A DNA stretch of 64,000 nt from Clostridiales bacterium (GTDB lineage: Bacteria; Bacillota; Clostridia; Saccharofermentanales; Saccharofermentanaceae): contig JAFSPU010000003.1 in assembly GCA_017451265.1 (NCBI GenBank), forward strand, positions 186,001 to 250,000, in the 5' to 3' direction. The stretch's first letter is position 1, and each line of letters starts with the position of its first letter. A program made the translations under genes and the position numbers. The notes under the pieces are model-generated. The model was not told the origin of the DNA and did not search any database. It saw only the letters and a program-made list of their open reading frames with translations. Positions 25,113 through 34,052 of the stretch are shown here, piece by piece.

Positions 25113-26926
25113 TCCTTCACCGCCTTTCCGATGGCTTCACAGGGGCATATCTGCGAGCACAGGCCGCATCCGTTACACAGAGCCGGATCCACTGCCACGT
25201 GTCCGTCCTTCAGGACCACGCCAGGGCAACCGATCTCGCGGATACACATCTTGCAGTCAACGCACCTGTTAAGGTCAACCTCATACGGTGTCTCAGGCTT
25301 AAACAGAACTGCACACGGCGCCTCGAAGATGATAGCCTTCACGCCGGGCTCGTCCGCCACCTTTTTAACAGTCTCCACGGCCTCATCGAGCTTAAACGGA
25401 TCCTGCCTTACCACAGTCTCCACGCCGATGCCGCGCAGTATCTTTTCGATGTCGATCTTATCAGTGAACTCGCCCATCATGGTGTGGCCTGTGCCGGGGT
25501 GTGGCTGGTGGCCCGTCATGGCGGTGGTGGAGTTATCAAGCACAATAAGTGTCATGTCAGCCTGATTGTAAACGGCATTGACGACACCAGTTATAGCCGA
25601 GGCAAAGAAAGTGGAGTCGCCCACAAAAGCGAAGCACTTCGTATCAGGCTTCACTCTGCCTACTCCCTGCGCAATACCGAGGCCCGCACCCATGCAAAGG
25701 CAGGTGTCTACCATGTCGAGCGGCATTGCGTTGCCTAAGGTGTAGCAGCCGATATCGCCCGCAAAGATCGTCTCCTTACCCTTCATCGCCTTCTTAACAG
25801 CGTAAAAGGAAGCTCTGTGGGGGCAGCCCGCGCACAGAACAGGCGGACGCACGGGAAGCTCGGGAGTCTGCGGTAGCGCACAGGAAGAGCTCTCCCAGCC
25901 CATAAAGTCACTTATATATTTCGCAATAAGGTCAGGCATGTTCTCGCCGGAGCGCGCCACAGTGCCTGTAAGCTTGCCCGTGATCTTCACGCTGACGCCG
26001 AACTTACCGCAAACCTGCAGCAGGTGCCTTTCGATAAACGGGTCGAGCTCCTCTATTACGAGCACTTCGTCAACACTCTTCATGAACTCACATGCGAGTT
26101 TCTCAGGGAACGGGAACGGCGTGCTTATCTTAAGAAGCGCGGGCACTTTCTTTCCCTGCTCACGCGCGTCATCAAGGATGTCCTTCACATTCGCAAAAGA
26201 AATGCCCTGCGCGGCGATGCCTTTGCGCACGGTACCGGCAGTAACCGAGTTACGCTCATTGGAAGAGAACTCGTCAGAAAGGGCCCCGTTACGCTCCTCG
26301 ATCTTGGCGTGGTTGGCGTAGGAAAGCTTGGGGAAGATAACCCAGCGCTTGGAGTCCTTCACAAAACCTTCCGGCCTGTGGTCCTCGTACTCGGCGTAAT
26401 CGCGCACGTCAATGCTCTGATATGAGTGGCACACGCGGGTAGTCGGGCGCATGAACACGGGTGTATTGTACTTCTCCGAAAGCGCGAAGGCTTCGAATAT
26501 CATCTCATATGCTTCCTTCGCGTCAGAAGGATCAAAACAAGGAACCTTGGAATACTCGGCAAAAGTTCTCGTGTCCTGCTCAGTCTGCGAAGAGATCGGG
26601 CCGGGGTCATCTGCAACGAGGACCACCATTCCGCCCTTCACGCCTACATACTCAAGGCTCATGAGGGGGTCTGATGCGACATTAAGTCCCACCTGCTTCA
26701 TCGTTACGAGAGTTCTGGCACCGGAATAAGCTGCACCTGCGGCAACCTCCAGCGCGGCCTTCTCATTGACGGACCACTCGACATAAACGCTGCCGTCATT
26801 CTCTTTTGCAATAGTCTCGAGGACTTCCGTAGAAGGAGTTCCCGGGTAACCTGCGACGACATTAACACCTGCAGCTATGCAGGCCATACCTATCGCCTCA
26901 TTTCCCATTAGAAATTCTTTATGCAT
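25109..26926 (-). CDS. iorA: indolepyruvate:ferredoxin oxidoreductase alpha subunit
   Basis: A 605-residue thiamine-diphosphate enzyme subunit. It begins with MGNEAIGMACIAAGVNVVAGYPGTPSTE, has the CoA/TPP region CAGCPHRASFYAVKK and FAGDIGCYTLGNAMPLDM, and the TPP motif GDSTFFASAITGVVNAVYN. Two [4Fe-4S] motifs end the protein: CVDCKMCIREIGCPG and CNGCGLCSQICPCEAIG. This is the full IorA layout. It acts in the cytoplasm in anaerobic aromatic amino acid degradation. A GAGGTAAAC site precedes the ATG, and TATAAT at 26963-26968 may serve as the -10 of the operon. Confidence 0.96.
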   Translation of the reverse strand: MHKEFLMGNEAIGMACIAAGVNVVAGYPGTPSTEVLETIAKENDGSVYVEWSVNEKAALEVAAGAAYSGARTLVTMKQVGLNVASDPLMSLEYVGVKGGMVVLVADDPGPISSQTEQDTRTFAEYSKVPCFDPSDAKEAYEMIFEAFALSEKYNTPVFMRPTTRVCHSYQSIDVRDYAEYEDHRPEGFVKDSKRWVIFPKLSYANHAKIEERNGALSDEFSSNERNSVTAGTVRKGIAAQGISFANVKDILDDAREQGKKVPALLKISTPFPFPEKLACEFMKSVDEVLVIEELDPFIERHLLQVCGKFGVSVKITGKLTGTVARSGENMPDLIAKYISDFMGWESSSCALPQTPELPVRPPVLCAGCPHRASFYAVKKAMKGKETIFAGDIGCYTLGNAMPLDMVDTCLCMGAGLGIAQGVGRVKPDTKCFAFVGDSTFFASAITGVVNAVYNQADMTLIVLDNSTTAMTGHQPHPGTGHTMMGEFTDKIDIEKILRGIGVETVVRQDPFKLDEAVETVKKVADEPGVKAIIFEAPCAVLFKPETPYEVDLNRCVDCKMCIREIGCPGVVLKDGHVAVDPALCNGCGLCSQICPCEAIGKAVKE

Positions 26927-26976
26927 GTTTACCTCTTAAGGCGCCAACGCGCACCAATAGGAATTATACAATAAAA

Positions 26977-27012
26977 AGACCGCTAGCGTCTTGCGACGAA
27001 GCGGCCTTCATA
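26977..27012 (-). terminator. terminator of the aldolase gene
   Basis: An interrupted stem GACCGCTagCGTC/GACGaAGCGGcC with a four-base loop, followed on the minus strand by TTTTTATTG, 20 bases past the aldolase stop. Confidence 0.8.
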
Positions 27013-27031
27013 AACTTGATTGAACTTAAGA

Positions 27032-28000
27032 TCAGATCTTGCCGTCGGAACCGAGAACGTACTTGATCTTGTGAGCAACCATTTCCTTAACAGCCTGACG
27101 AGCGGGCTTGAGGTACTGGCGAGGATCGAAGTGATCGGGATGCTCAGCGAAGTACTTTCTGATGTTACCTGTCATAGCGAGACGGATATCAGAGTCGATG
27201 TTGATCTTACATACTGCGAGCTTAGCTGCCTCACGGAGCTGCTCCTCAGGGATACCAACAGCATCAGGCATGTTTCCGCCGTACTCGTTAACCATCTTAA
27301 CGAACTCCTGAGGTACGGAAGAAGAACCGTGCAGAACGATAGGGAATCCGGGAAGTCTCTTGATGCACTCTTCGAGAACGTCGAAGCGAAGCGGAGGAGG
27401 TACGAGGATACCGTCAGCGTTTCTTGTGCACTGTGCAGCTGTGAACTTATATGCACCGTGGGATGTACCGATAGCGATAGCGAGGGAATCGCAGCCTGTT
27501 CTGGAAACGAACTCCTCAACTTCTTCAGGTCTTGTGTAAGCTTCCTTACCGGACTCAACAACAACCTCGTCCTCGATGCCTGCGAGAGTACCGAGCTCAG
27601 CCTCTACAACTACGCCGTGAGCATGAGCATACTCAACAACCTGCTTAGTAAGAGCGATGTTCTCTTCGAAAGACTTGGAAGAAGCATCGATCATGACAGA
27701 TGTGAAACCGCCGTCGATACAGTTCTTACAAAGCTCGAATGAATCACCATGGTCAAGGTGCAAAGCGATCGGGATCTGAGGATTCTCGATAACTGCAGCC
27801 TCAACAAGCTTTACGAGATATGTGTGGTTAGCGTAAGCTCTTGCGCCCTTGGAAACCTGAAGGATAACAGGGCTGTTAAGCTCGCCTGCTGCCTCTGTGA
27901 TTCCCTGAACGATCTCCATGTTGTTAACGTTGAAAGCACCGATAGCGTAACCGCCGTCATAAGCCTTCTTGAACATTTCAGTAGTTGTTACCAATGGCAT
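27032..28000 (-). CDS. fba: class II fructose-bisphosphate aldolase
   Basis: A 322-residue zinc-dependent aldolase that splits fructose 1,6-bisphosphate into dihydroxyacetone phosphate and glyceraldehyde 3-phosphate. Key signs are GAFNVNNMEIVQ, the zinc and catalytic region IPIALHLDHGDSFE, VVVEAELGTLAGIED, AIAIGTSHGAYKF, FPIVLHGSSSVP and CKINIDSDIRLA. Length and motifs are normal for the family. Strong AAGGAGA site, own terminator. It is a separate unit between the glycosyltransferase pair and the ior operon; a short hairpin (GTTTGC/GCAAAC, 28041-28063) lies in its leader. Confidence 0.97.
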   Translation of the reverse strand: MPLVTTTEMFKKAYDGGYAIGAFNVNNMEIVQGITEAAGELNSPVILQVSKGARAYANHTYLVKLVEAAVIENPQIPIALHLDHGDSFELCKNCIDGGFTSVMIDASSKSFEENIALTKQVVEYAHAHGVVVEAELGTLAGIEDEVVVESGKEAYTRPEEVEEFVSRTGCDSLAIAIGTSHGAYKFTAAQCTRNADGILVPPPLRFDVLEECIKRLPGFPIVLHGSSSVPQEFVKMVNEYGGNMPDAVGIPEEQLREAAKLAVCKINIDSDIRLAMTGNIRKYFAEHPDHFDPRQYLKPARQAVKEMVAHKIKYVLGSDGKI

Positions 28001-28085
28001 AAGCTACAATCTCCTTTGAATAGAATTGTTTGGAATACGGTTTGCCGAAAGCATCAGCAAACTCCTTATATTATATCATTCATGA

Positions 28086-29675
28086 TCAGGAATTAGTATA
28101 AGAAACTCTGTACAGCGTAATATTATATGTACCGTACCCGATCTCATTGGTATAAGGCAGCATATAGGTGCCCACCTCCTCGATCAGAGTGTCTTCCGGA
28201 GTGGCGAAATACCAGTAATAGTAGTCGTAAGGATCAAGCCCGTACAGCTCGAAGTCAAAGGAACTGAAGATATAGACTTCATCCGTGTACTCCCACACGT
28301 CGTCCCCGTTATGAAGGTAAACGGTATCCGTGGAGAACACGTCGAAATTCGGCAATACCGAGAAGGTATCGTCCGTAACATAATGCGTCGCGTCCGGGAA
28401 ATAGAAAGTGGTAACGCCTAAAGTCTCCTCATAAAGGTCAAGGAAACGGGGCTTCCCTTCCGTCATGGAATTGATCTCTTCTATCATGCGCTCACGGTCA
28501 CTTCTGTTGATGATGTTTCTCTCGGCAATGGTATTAAACACCAGTGTGAACGCCATCATTGCGGCAAGGATCACCGCGGGTGCCTTCTTATTCCTGCACA
28601 TAGTCGCAAGGCCCGAGACGAAGATGATGCCTCCGCCCGAGTAGATGAAGAAGTACCTCCTCGCAAAGATCGGGGCCACGAACTCCGTCACAAGGTAAAA
28701 CGCAGTTACCGCCAGCACCATGACAAGCATGAGATACAGAAGCTTGCGCACATTTCGTAGTCCCGCCTTAAGCTCAGCGGGTGTAACGAGGTCCTTTATG
28801 CTGCCCGAAGTCTTGAAGCGCTCCTTCTTCACCAGAAGCAGGTAGTTTATAAGCGGCAGGAAAAGCACAAAGGCAGCCGCCGGCAAAGCGAGCCACGTAT
28901 ACTCCAGGTTGCCGACAAAAGCCGCAAACGCGAGGTAAAGGCCGTAAGGCAGAGTGTCGTTGCTTACCCAAAAGTGATCCGAGACATTGCCCGTCTGCGT
29001 GATGAGCACGTAAAGCCAAGGCGTGTAAAGCACGGCCACGATGATGCCGCTTATGAGGAACTTTTTGAAAACGACCCAGTTCTTCTTTATGAGCGCGATG
29101 ATTATTGTCGCAGCATAGATGCAGAACGCAGTGATAAGCGACACATTATGCGTGTACATGCTTAAGACGGCGAAGACACTGAAGGCTACAAGGTCAGACT
29201 TCTTATCTCCGAAGTAAGTGAGCATGGCGTAGATGAACATGCCCGTGGTAAGCGCGTACGCAAGTATCGTAGGTCTTAAAGAGACACCGAAATAGAAGTT
29301 ATAGGACGATGCCAGGAACAGCACGCAGGCAAGCAGCGCGCACTCTTTGCCCATGAGTCTTCGAAGCGGAAACAGAGCCAGGAAGAACGGGATGCAAAGT
29401 ATAAGCAGGCTTAACACACGCACTGCCATGAGGCCCGTGCCGAACACAAGCGAGTACAGCTTCATCACAATGGAGTAAAGCGGCGGGCTGTAGTCCACCA
29501 GGATCAGACTGAACATATCACCCCAGGAGTGCTGATTCAGGAAATACTGATACGCGTTGTCGTACGATATGCACTGCTGCGTGCAGATGATCAGGAACCA
29601 CACCGTAAGAAGTGCAGAGAATCCTACTCCTATACCGAGATATTTCAGCTCATCTTTACGCACTGATTCTCCCAT
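28086..29675 (-). CDS. GT-C family glycosyltransferase (GT39-like), paralogue 2
   Basis: A 529-residue polytopic membrane protein with about ten helices in the first 390 residues and an extracytoplasmic C-terminal domain of about 140 residues. The motif ILVDYSPPLYSIVMK after the first helix corresponds to the catalytic Asp loop of GT-C glycosyltransferases. Such enzymes take sugars from polyprenyl-phosphate carriers. It is a paralogue of the gene before it (29675-31294): they share FALFPLRRLMG, RPTILAY and V-Y-FSS/FCE-type residues near the end. The pair overlap by one base (TGATG). Confidence 0.82.
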   Translation of the reverse strand: MGESVRKDELKYLGIGVGFSALLTVWFLIICTQQCISYDNAYQYFLNQHSWGDMFSLILVDYSPPLYSIVMKLYSLVFGTGLMAVRVLSLLILCIPFFLALFPLRRLMGKECALLACVLFLASSYNFYFGVSLRPTILAYALTTGMFIYAMLTYFGDKKSDLVAFSVFAVLSMYTHNVSLITAFCIYAATIIIALIKKNWVVFKKFLISGIIVAVLYTPWLYVLITQTGNVSDHFWVSNDTLPYGLYLAFAAFVGNLEYTWLALPAAAFVLFLPLINYLLLVKKERFKTSGSIKDLVTPAELKAGLRNVRKLLYLMLVMVLAVTAFYLVTEFVAPIFARRYFFIYSGGGIIFVSGLATMCRNKKAPAVILAAMMAFTLVFNTIAERNIINRSDRERMIEEINSMTEGKPRFLDLYEETLGVTTFYFPDATHYVTDDTFSVLPNFDVFSTDTVYLHNGDDVWEYTDEVYIFSSFDFELYGLDPYDYYYWYFATPEDTLIEEVGTYMLPYTNEIGYGTYNITLYRVSYTNS

Positions 29676-31294
29676 CAGTTCTTTGTTATCCTTAATACAT
29701 AGTTATAGTCCGTCATGTATGCTATGCAGTAAGACGGAACATAGTAATCCACGATTTCAACAGTTAGGCCTTCCCTGTCTTCGAAGAAACTCTCGTAATA
29801 AGTTATGGGATTAGGATCTTTCTGGAACATCAGGTTATACTCGCAGAATACATATACCTCATCAGTATAATCCCAAATATCGTCGTTGCTATCAAGATAT
29901 TCTGTATCCACGCCGAACACATCAAGAGTATTCATGACTGTGTACATATCACAAGAGATAAAATGTTTGGAATCCGGAAAGTTATAACCCATAAGTTCGA
30001 GTCCGTGCTCATGAAAATGAATGAATACGGGATCTCCGCCTGATAGTTCCATAATCTTCTGATTCACTATGTCCTCGTTGCCCGCAGAAATAACTCTCTT
30101 AAGAGCAGCCGTATTGCATATGCACGTAAATATCATTACAGCTGACATCATGACCGCCGGTGCTTTCTTATCCTTAACAAATGTGCAAAGGCCTGCGAGC
30201 ACAATGATCGCACCTCCCGAGAAAATATAGAAATACCGCTCCGTAAATATAGGCAGAACGAACTGCGTGATAAGCCAAAAGAATGTAATCGAAATAACAA
30301 GAGTTAGAGCCATATATAGAAGTTTACCCAGATCAGGGCACTTACGCCTTATCTCGTCCCTTGTGATCAGTTCATTGATATGTCTTGCCTTATTGAATCG
30401 ATCCCTATCTATGATAAGAACGAGGCTTATAAGAGGCAGGAAGAATATCAACATAAGAACAATATAATCTGCTACGATAAACCAGTTATTACTGACCGCG
30501 CCAAAAAGTGCGATGCTCGCACCATAAAACAATGATCTCTTCAGAGTCCAGTAACTATCGGCTGCACTTCCGAACTGGCTTATAAATACGATAAGCCACG
30601 GGATATAAAGCACGGTTACGGTCACACCACTGATCAGGTAGTTCTTAAGCACGTCTTTTTTCTTCATGATAATCGCCGCCATGACGCCCGTGCCGTAAAC
30701 ACAGAACGCAGTTACAAGCGACACATAGTGTGAATACATGCATAGCGACGCAAGCACCGTAAATGCAATCAGATCACGTTTCTCTTTCCCAAAGAACACG
30801 AGCAACGCATAGATCATCATACCTGTCGTAACTACATATGCAAGAATCGTAGGGCGGATCTCAAGTCCGAAATAAGTATTGTAATTTGTAGTAAGAAAAA
30901 ACACTGCAGCTACCACTGCACACTTCGCCCCCATGAGTCTTCTCAGAGGAAACAAAGCAAAGAAAAACAGCAGTGACAGCAGCACCGTAGAGAACACACG
31001 TAATGTTACAAGGCCATCTCCGAAGATACACGAGAAAATCTTGAGCAAAACAGCATACAGCGGTGGGCTGTAATCGATAAGAACCAGATCCATCATCTCC
31101 TTCCAAGGATGGAGATTCAGGAAGTACTCGTACGAACTGTCGAATGTTATGGAATTGATGCGCAGATAAAGGTGCGACCACAGTATAAGTGTCGTCGTGA
31201 ACAGCACCCATAAAGCGACAAATACACGCCGGGTGTTAAACCCGGCGTGCTTTGAAGTTGTATTATTAATGTCTCTCTTACTGTCCGAATACAT
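29675..31294 (-). CDS. GT-C family glycosyltransferase (GT39-like), paralogue 1
   Basis: A polytopic membrane protein of about 540 residues with the same plan as its neighbour: first helix, LVLIDYSPPLYAVLLK loop, FALFPLRRLMGAKCA, about ten helices and an outward C-terminal domain. The start is uncertain. The ATG at 31294 aligns with the start of the paralogue but lies inside the end of the upstream gene and has no ribosome binding site. A strong hairpin (31225-31249) sits within the first 25 codons from that start, so either translation is coupled and the hairpin attenuates it, or translation begins further in. The substrate is unknown, perhaps a surface polysaccharide or protein. Confidence 0.78.
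   Translation of the reverse strand: MYSDSKRDINNTTSKHAGFNTRRVFVALWVLFTTTLILWSHLYLRINSITFDSSYEYFLNLHPWKEMMDLVLIDYSPPLYAVLLKIFSCIFGDGLVTLRVFSTVLLSLLFFFALFPLRRLMGAKCAVVAAVFFLTTNYNTYFGLEIRPTILAYVVTTGMMIYALLVFFGKEKRDLIAFTVLASLCMYSHYVSLVTAFCVYGTGVMAAIIMKKKDVLKNYLISGVTVTVLYIPWLIVFISQFGSAADSYWTLKRSLFYGASIALFGAVSNNWFIVADYIVLMLIFFLPLISLVLIIDRDRFNKARHINELITRDEIRRKCPDLGKLLYMALTLVISITFFWLITQFVLPIFTERYFYIFSGGAIIVLAGLCTFVKDKKAPAVMMSAVMIFTCICNTAALKRVISAGNEDIVNQKIMELSGGDPVFIHFHEHGLELMGYNFPDSKHFISCDMYTVMNTLDVFGVDTEYLDSNDDIWDYTDEVYVFCEYNLMFQKDPNPITYYESFFEDREGLTVEIVDYYVPSYCIAYMTDYNYVLRITKN
31225..31249 (-). terminator. strong hairpin at the start of the GT-C gene pair
   Basis: A perfect 10-bp stem CACGCCGGGT/ACCCGGCGTG with a five-base loop, 29 bases past the stop of the zinc-ribbon gene. 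The following minus-strand sequence is only moderately T-rich (TATTTGTC). It may terminate the zinc-ribbon transcript or attenuate the glycosyltransferase genes. Confidence 0.6.
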
Positions 31295-32375
31295 ATGCTG
31301 CAATAGCGAGGACGATGATCGCGATGATGATCGCAACAGCGACTCTGAGAGCAGATACAGGAGACTTACCTGCGATTCTTCCTGTCTGGCCGTTAACGAC
31401 GAAGTTATAAAGCTTGCCGTTAAATGAGAAGTTGGAGATCCAGATAGGAGCGAGCAGATACTTGAATGTGATCTTGTCGTAAGAAGTGGAAACCCTAACG
31501 TTTCTTACGCGGTCTGCACTGTTATGCTTCTTGACTCTCTCGCTGATGTGGCTCTCGAGAACCTTCTTGATCTTGGCCTGAGCCTGAACCCATCCGTCAT
31601 CGAGTCCGAGTGAATATCTCTCTGCTGCAAATCCTGCGATGAACTGAGGATCGTAATCACGAAGCTTCTTGAAGTCGAAGCTGGAGACAGCCTTGATGTT
31701 GTCATCCTTCGTCTTGGTGCTCGCATAAACTACCATGTCATCGATGAACTCATCGTAGACGCCTCTGGTGTTATACCAACGAGTCTTGGTGTTACCTTCC
31801 TTATCCTTGTAATCCTTACCGTACTCAGCAGTATAGGAAGATGTTGTCTCTGAATCGAATGTCCAGTAAGGAAGATAGATTCCGTTGAATTCCTTTGCCT
31901 CACAGCTCTTCTTAGCTGCAGAAGGAGCAAAGAGCTTACCTTTGAGCCAGGACTTAAACAGGTCTGCTGCCTTCTCACGGGAGATCTCGAAAGGAACAAC
32001 TCCGCCCGGAGCCATTACATCCTCATCGTCATCAACAGGCATAACGGATGTGGAGCCGCAGAACGGACATGTACCGGCAGTCTCTGTCATGTCATAAACA
32101 GCAGTACCGCCGCAGTTCTTACAGATAATGGATTTTGTCTGTGCGCCCCAGTCCTTACTTGAACGAAGCTTAGCGGAATTGAAATCCATCTCTTCCCCCG
32201 CCTTGCTTGCCTCTCCGGGCTTGGGAAGCTCTTTATGATAACCGCAGAAATCGCAGGTCATCGATAATGATGCAGGATCGTAAGTAACAGTAGCACCGCA
32301 GTTGGGACACTTCTTGTCAGTCACGTCCATTGTAGAGCCGATAACTTCGTTGTTGATATTCTCGTTCTCAGACAT
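31278..32375 (-). CDS. double zinc-ribbon membrane protein (YdjG-like)
   Basis: A 365-residue protein with two N-terminal zinc ribbons, CPNCGATVTYDPASLSMTCDFCG and CKNCGGTAVYDMTETAGTCPFCG, a soluble middle region (FNGIYLPYWTFDSETTSSY), and a C-terminal membrane helix (about 342-362) ending in AAYVFGQ. It is a tail-anchored protein facing the cytoplasm. It resembles YdjG of Bacillus subtilis, which works with the SPFH protein YdjI in the PspA envelope-stress group. A YdjI-like SPFH gene lies at 51684-53009 in this window, though not adjacent. The start has AAGGAGATGG. Confidence 0.78.
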   Translation of the reverse strand: MSENENINNEVIGSTMDVTDKKCPNCGATVTYDPASLSMTCDFCGYHKELPKPGEASKAGEEMDFNSAKLRSSKDWGAQTKSIICKNCGGTAVYDMTETAGTCPFCGSTSVMPVDDDEDVMAPGGVVPFEISREKAADLFKSWLKGKLFAPSAAKKSCEAKEFNGIYLPYWTFDSETTSSYTAEYGKDYKDKEGNTKTRWYNTRGVYDEFIDDMVVYASTKTKDDNIKAVSSFDFKKLRDYDPQFIAGFAAERYSLGLDDGWVQAQAKIKKVLESHISERVKKHNSADRVRNVRVSTSYDKITFKYLLAPIWISNFSFNGKLYNFVVNGQTGRIAGKSPVSALRVAVAIIIAIIVLAIAAYVFGQ

Positions 32376-32427
32376 AGTCCATCTCCTTATAATTTCATTA
32401 CCGAAATTATAACATATTCAAAGATTT

Positions 32428-34029
32428 TTATGTTCTTAAAACCTTACGCATTACAAATAAAGTCATAAGCATGAGAACGACAGCAACGGGAAGCGCGATT
32501 ACGGCATTGGGAATGAAACCCGCGATCACATAAGCAACGGCGCTTACGCCTGCTGCAGTGAGCGCATAAGGAAGCTGTGTGGAAACATGGGTAACATGGT
32601 CGCACTGCGCACCCGCACTCGCCATGATAGTCGTATCAGATATAGGAGAACAGTGGTCGCCGCACACTGCACCTGCCATGCATGCAGAAACGCATACGAC
32701 ACCGAGCGGATCATCCAGCGGGAATACTCCGAGCGTGATCGGGATAAGGATACCGAATGTACCCCAGCTTGTTCCCGTGGAGAAAGACAGGAAACATGCG
32801 ATCACGAAAACTATCGCAGGAAGGAAAGACTGGAATCCGACAGCAGAACTGCTTACGAGAGCCTCAACATATTCCTTGGCACCGAGGCTGTCAGTTGTAG
32901 CCTTAAGCGACCATGCGAGCACAAGGATAAGGATGGCGGGAACCATCGACTTGAAGCCTTCGGGAAGACAGTCCGTCATATCCTTGAAGGACATCACGCG
33001 GCGGATAAGATAGTAGAACATCGTAATAACGAGTGTTACCGCAGAGCCCAGCATCAGGCCTACGGAAGCGTCGGAATTGGAGAACGCATTGATGAAGCTT
33101 TCGCCGTCGAAGAATCCGCCGGAGTAGATCATTCCGATGATGCAGCTGGTGATAAGAACTATGATCGGCAGGAGAAGATCCATGACCGTACCCTTGGGGT
33201 TCGTCTTCTCTTCTGCCGCCTCCGCAAGTCTCTTCATATCAGAGAAGATATCGCCCTTCTCCTTGGCATTTCTTTCATGCTTCAACATAGGACCGTAATC
33301 AAGTCCTGTCAATGCCAGGAAGATCATCATTACGATCGTTAAGAGAGCGTAGAAATTAAAAGGTATAGCTCTAATGAAGAGGTACAGGCCATTGCCGTCT
33401 TCGACATAGGAAGATACTGCTGCAGCCCATGAAGATACAGGAGCGATGATGCATACCGGAGCCGCTGTGGCATCGATCAGATATGCGAGCTTAGCTCTGG
33501 AGATCTTGCTCTTATCGGATACAGGTCTCATTACCGATCCGACGGTAAGACAGTTAAAGTAGTCATCGATGAAGATCAGCACGCCAAGCGCGATGGTCGC
33601 GATCTGTGCCCCTGCCCTGGACTTGATATGAGAAGAAGCCCAGCGGCCAAACGCAGCAGATCCTCCCGCCTTGTTCATGAGGTTTACGAGCACGCCGAGT
33701 ATTACCAGGAAGACCAGGATACCGACGTTATAAGGATCAGCTACAGATGCGACGATACCGTCATTAAAAGCATGCGTTATGGTGCCTTCGAAACTGAAGT
33801 TGGAATACAGCGCGCTGCCCACGATTATACCGAGGAACAAAGACGTATAAACTTCCTTGGTGATAAGCGCAAGGCCGATGGCGATGACAGCCGGCACCAG
33901 TGACCAGAAAGTGCAGTAAAACATCGAAGGCTCAGATACACCGTCATTGTTAATGAACGATAAAACGAACACCAAAAACATCAATACTGCTACCGCAATA
34001 TTGGCCAGAATCATCTTACTATTCTTCAT
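32428..34029 (-). CDS. nhaC: Na+/H+ antiporter NhaC family
   Basis: A 533-residue transporter with about 11-12 membrane helices. Family signs include SLFLGIIVGSAL, VLIFIDDYFNCLTVGSVMRPV, the conserved ISRAKLAYLIDATAAPVCIIAPVSSW, SFSTGTSWGTFGILIPI and CGDHCSPISDTTIMASAGA. NhaC-family proteins exchange Na+ for H+ or for organic acids such as malate and lactate. As the last gene behind aconitase and citrate synthase (23-base gap), it may export or import a carboxylate rather than just protons; that is an inference. AAAGGAG precedes the ATG. Confidence 0.9.
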   Translation of the reverse strand: MKNSKMILANIAVAVLMFLVFVLSFINNDGVSEPSMFYCTFWSLVPAVIAIGLALITKEVYTSLFLGIIVGSALYSNFSFEGTITHAFNDGIVASVADPYNVGILVFLVILGVLVNLMNKAGGSAAFGRWASSHIKSRAGAQIATIALGVLIFIDDYFNCLTVGSVMRPVSDKSKISRAKLAYLIDATAAPVCIIAPVSSWAAAVSSYVEDGNGLYLFIRAIPFNFYALLTIVMMIFLALTGLDYGPMLKHERNAKEKGDIFSDMKRLAEAAEEKTNPKGTVMDLLLPIIVLITSCIIGMIYSGGFFDGESFINAFSNSDASVGLMLGSAVTLVITMFYYLIRRVMSFKDMTDCLPEGFKSMVPAILILVLAWSLKATTDSLGAKEYVEALVSSSAVGFQSFLPAIVFVIACFLSFSTGTSWGTFGILIPITLGVFPLDDPLGVVCVSACMAGAVCGDHCSPISDTTIMASAGAQCDHVTHVSTQLPYALTAAGVSAVAYVIAGFIPNAVIALPVAVVLMLMTLFVMRKVLRT

Positions 34030-34052
34030 CGAAGATCTCCTTTAGGAAGATA

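Noticed and set aside
28070-28098. A promoter for fba with TATAAT at 28070-28075
   Set aside because: The -10 is perfect but no acceptable -35 is found at 16-18 bp, so it was not listed as a feature.
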